The notes under the pieces were generated by a model. It made no database searches. It was not told the origin of the DNA and was given only the letters and a program-made list of their open reading frames with translations. Positions 5,938 to 6,688 of a DNA stretch of 6,688 bases are shown here, in pieces. Origin of the DNA: Cuniculiplasma sp. (GTDB taxonomy: Archaea; Thermoplasmatota; Thermoplasmata; Thermoplasmatales; Thermoplasmataceae); NCBI GenBank assembly GCA_023256455.1, contig JAGDXN010000031.1, positions 991 to 7,678 on the forward strand, read 5' to 3'. How positions within the stretch are numbered: position 1 is the stretch's first letter; each line of letters begins with the position of its first letter. Position numbers and translations under genes: made by a program.

Positions 5938-6688
5938 AAATCAAAGTTGTACTGGTTGGAAGTGGTGGAAGAGAGGATGCGCTTGCAAGAAGAATTAAGG
6001 AATCCGGGGGAACAATTGTGAGCATTATGACAAACGATAATCCATCCATCAGGTCTCTGAGTGAAAAAACATATTTTTTCACAGAGAATGATGTTGAAAG
6101 CATTTTAAATACCATAAAGGAGGAAAATCCCGATCTTGTTTACGTGAGCCCGGACAGCTTTCTTGAAACAAACCTTGTTGACAAACTGGAATATTCCAAA
6201 ATAAGGGTTGCATCACCCACGTCAAGGGCTTTTAAGATAGAATCCTCCAAGATTTATATGAGGCAGCTGATGAAAAGATATGGAATTCAGGGAAACATAA
6301 AATTCGAGATCTTTGACAGCGATTATGAGGTCGGTAAGTTTCTTGACGATACATCAAAAGAGTTCGCAATAAAGCCTGCTGGCCTTACAGGGGGAAAGGG
6401 CGTGAAACTGACCGATGCCCATTTCAGGAACAGGGAAGAGGCAAAGGAATATGCCTCAGATATTATAAGAAAGGACAAAAAGGTGCTGATTGAGGAAAAG
6501 GTTGAGGGTGAGGAGTTTTCCCTGCAGGCATTCACCGATGGCACAACCCTTCTCTTCTCACCTATCGCACAGGACTACAAAAGGCTTGGAGAGGGAGATA
6601 CGGGACCAAATACAGGGGGAATGGGTTCCATAACGGACAGAAATGGATCACTTCCATTCCTGAGGCAGGAAAGCCTTGGTAAGGCGAA
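5934..6688 (+). CDS. purD: Phosphoribosylamine--glycine ligase (GAR synthetase), partial
   Basis: PurD catalyses the second step of purine synthesis: ATP-dependent ligation of glycine to 5-phosphoribosylamine. The 251 visible residues are about 60 percent of the usual length; the C-terminus lies beyond the right edge. The N-domain has the loop VGSGGRE (8-14), then NPDLVYVSPDSFLETNLVD at 65-83, which is the archaeal counterpart of the bacterial GPE.PL..G.VD motif. VASPTSRAFKIESSK (92-106) leads into the ATP-grasp domain. Further family motifs are IKPAGLTGGKGV at 146-157 (nucleotide-binding loop), IEEKVEGEEFS (186-196), AQDYKR (212-217) and GDTGPNTGGMGS (221-232). The conserved His of GGREHA is Asp here (D15). 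The start codon overlaps the scpB stop and has a purine-rich ribosome binding site, so the two genes share a transcript and are probably translationally coupled. Identification is firm. Confidence 0.96.
   Translation, partial: MKIKVVLVGSGGREDALARRIKESGGTIVSIMTNDNPSIRSLSEKTYFFTENDVESILNTIKEENPDLVYVSPDSFLETNLVDKLEYSKIRVASPTSRAFKIESSKIYMRQLMKRYGIQGNIKFEIFDSDYEVGKFLDDTSKEFAIKPAGLTGGKGVKLTDAHFRNREEAKEYASDIIRKDKKVLIEEKVEGEEFSLQAFTDGTTLLFSPIAQDYKRLGEGDTGPNTGGMGSITDRNGSLPFLRQESLGKA

Noticed and set aside
5565..6544. Minus-strand frames opposite scpB and purD (5565-5828, 5873-6115, 6323-6544)
   Set aside because: All are antisense to strongly identified genes and have compositions typical of complement shadows.
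1..6688. Search for tRNA, rRNA, CRISPR repeats, insertion sequences and toxin-antitoxin or defence genes
   Set aside because: Reading by eye found no cloverleaf, no regularly spaced repeats, no transposase and no flanking inverted repeats. All substantial frames are accounted for by the six genes listed.

Overview
The window most likely comes from an archaeon, probably a member of the Thermoplasmatales (Thermoplasma, Ferroplasma or Cuniculiplasma relatives). This rests on four observations: an archaeal-type PurD, an SMC/ScpB pair, heavy use of AGA/AGG arginine and ATA isoleucine codons in A+T-leaning DNA, and TATA-like boxes about 25-30 bases upstream of several start codons with no Shine-Dalgarno sequence (leaderless style). 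The taxonomic placement is inference from these signs, not from a database match.

Layout, left to right. Positions 1-1829 (minus) hold the N-terminal 609 residues of the chromosome condensation ATPase SMC, running off the left edge inside the hinge domain. At 1893-2438 (minus), 63 bases upstream of smc on the same strand, is a small unrecognised multi-pass membrane protein. A divergent promoter region of about 230 bases leads to rnz at 2673-3599 (plus), which encodes ribonuclease Z, the tRNA 3'-end processing nuclease. An 88-base A+T-rich gap separates it from a convergent NCS1-family nucleobase permease at 3688-5112 (minus). A 321-base intergenic region then carries the divergent promoters of the permease and of scpB. 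At 5434-5937 (plus) is a divergent ScpB homologue, the SMC accessory protein. Its stop codon overlaps the start of purD (5934 to the right edge, plus), which encodes phosphoribosylamine--glycine ligase of purine synthesis and is cut off after 251 residues.

Two themes recur. The first is chromosome organisation: SMC and its partner ScpB lie about 3.6 kb apart on opposite strands, and the kleisin ScpA is not visible. The second is nucleotide metabolism: purD and a nucleobase-type permease flank the same intergenic region, and RNase Z serves tRNA maturation. The window is mostly housekeeping genes. I see no mobile element, CRISPR array, RNA gene or clear defence system. The points that deserve a second look are the unusual ScpB C-terminal domain, the scpB-purD overlap, the membrane protein ahead of smc, and a short palindrome just upstream of the scpB promoter.
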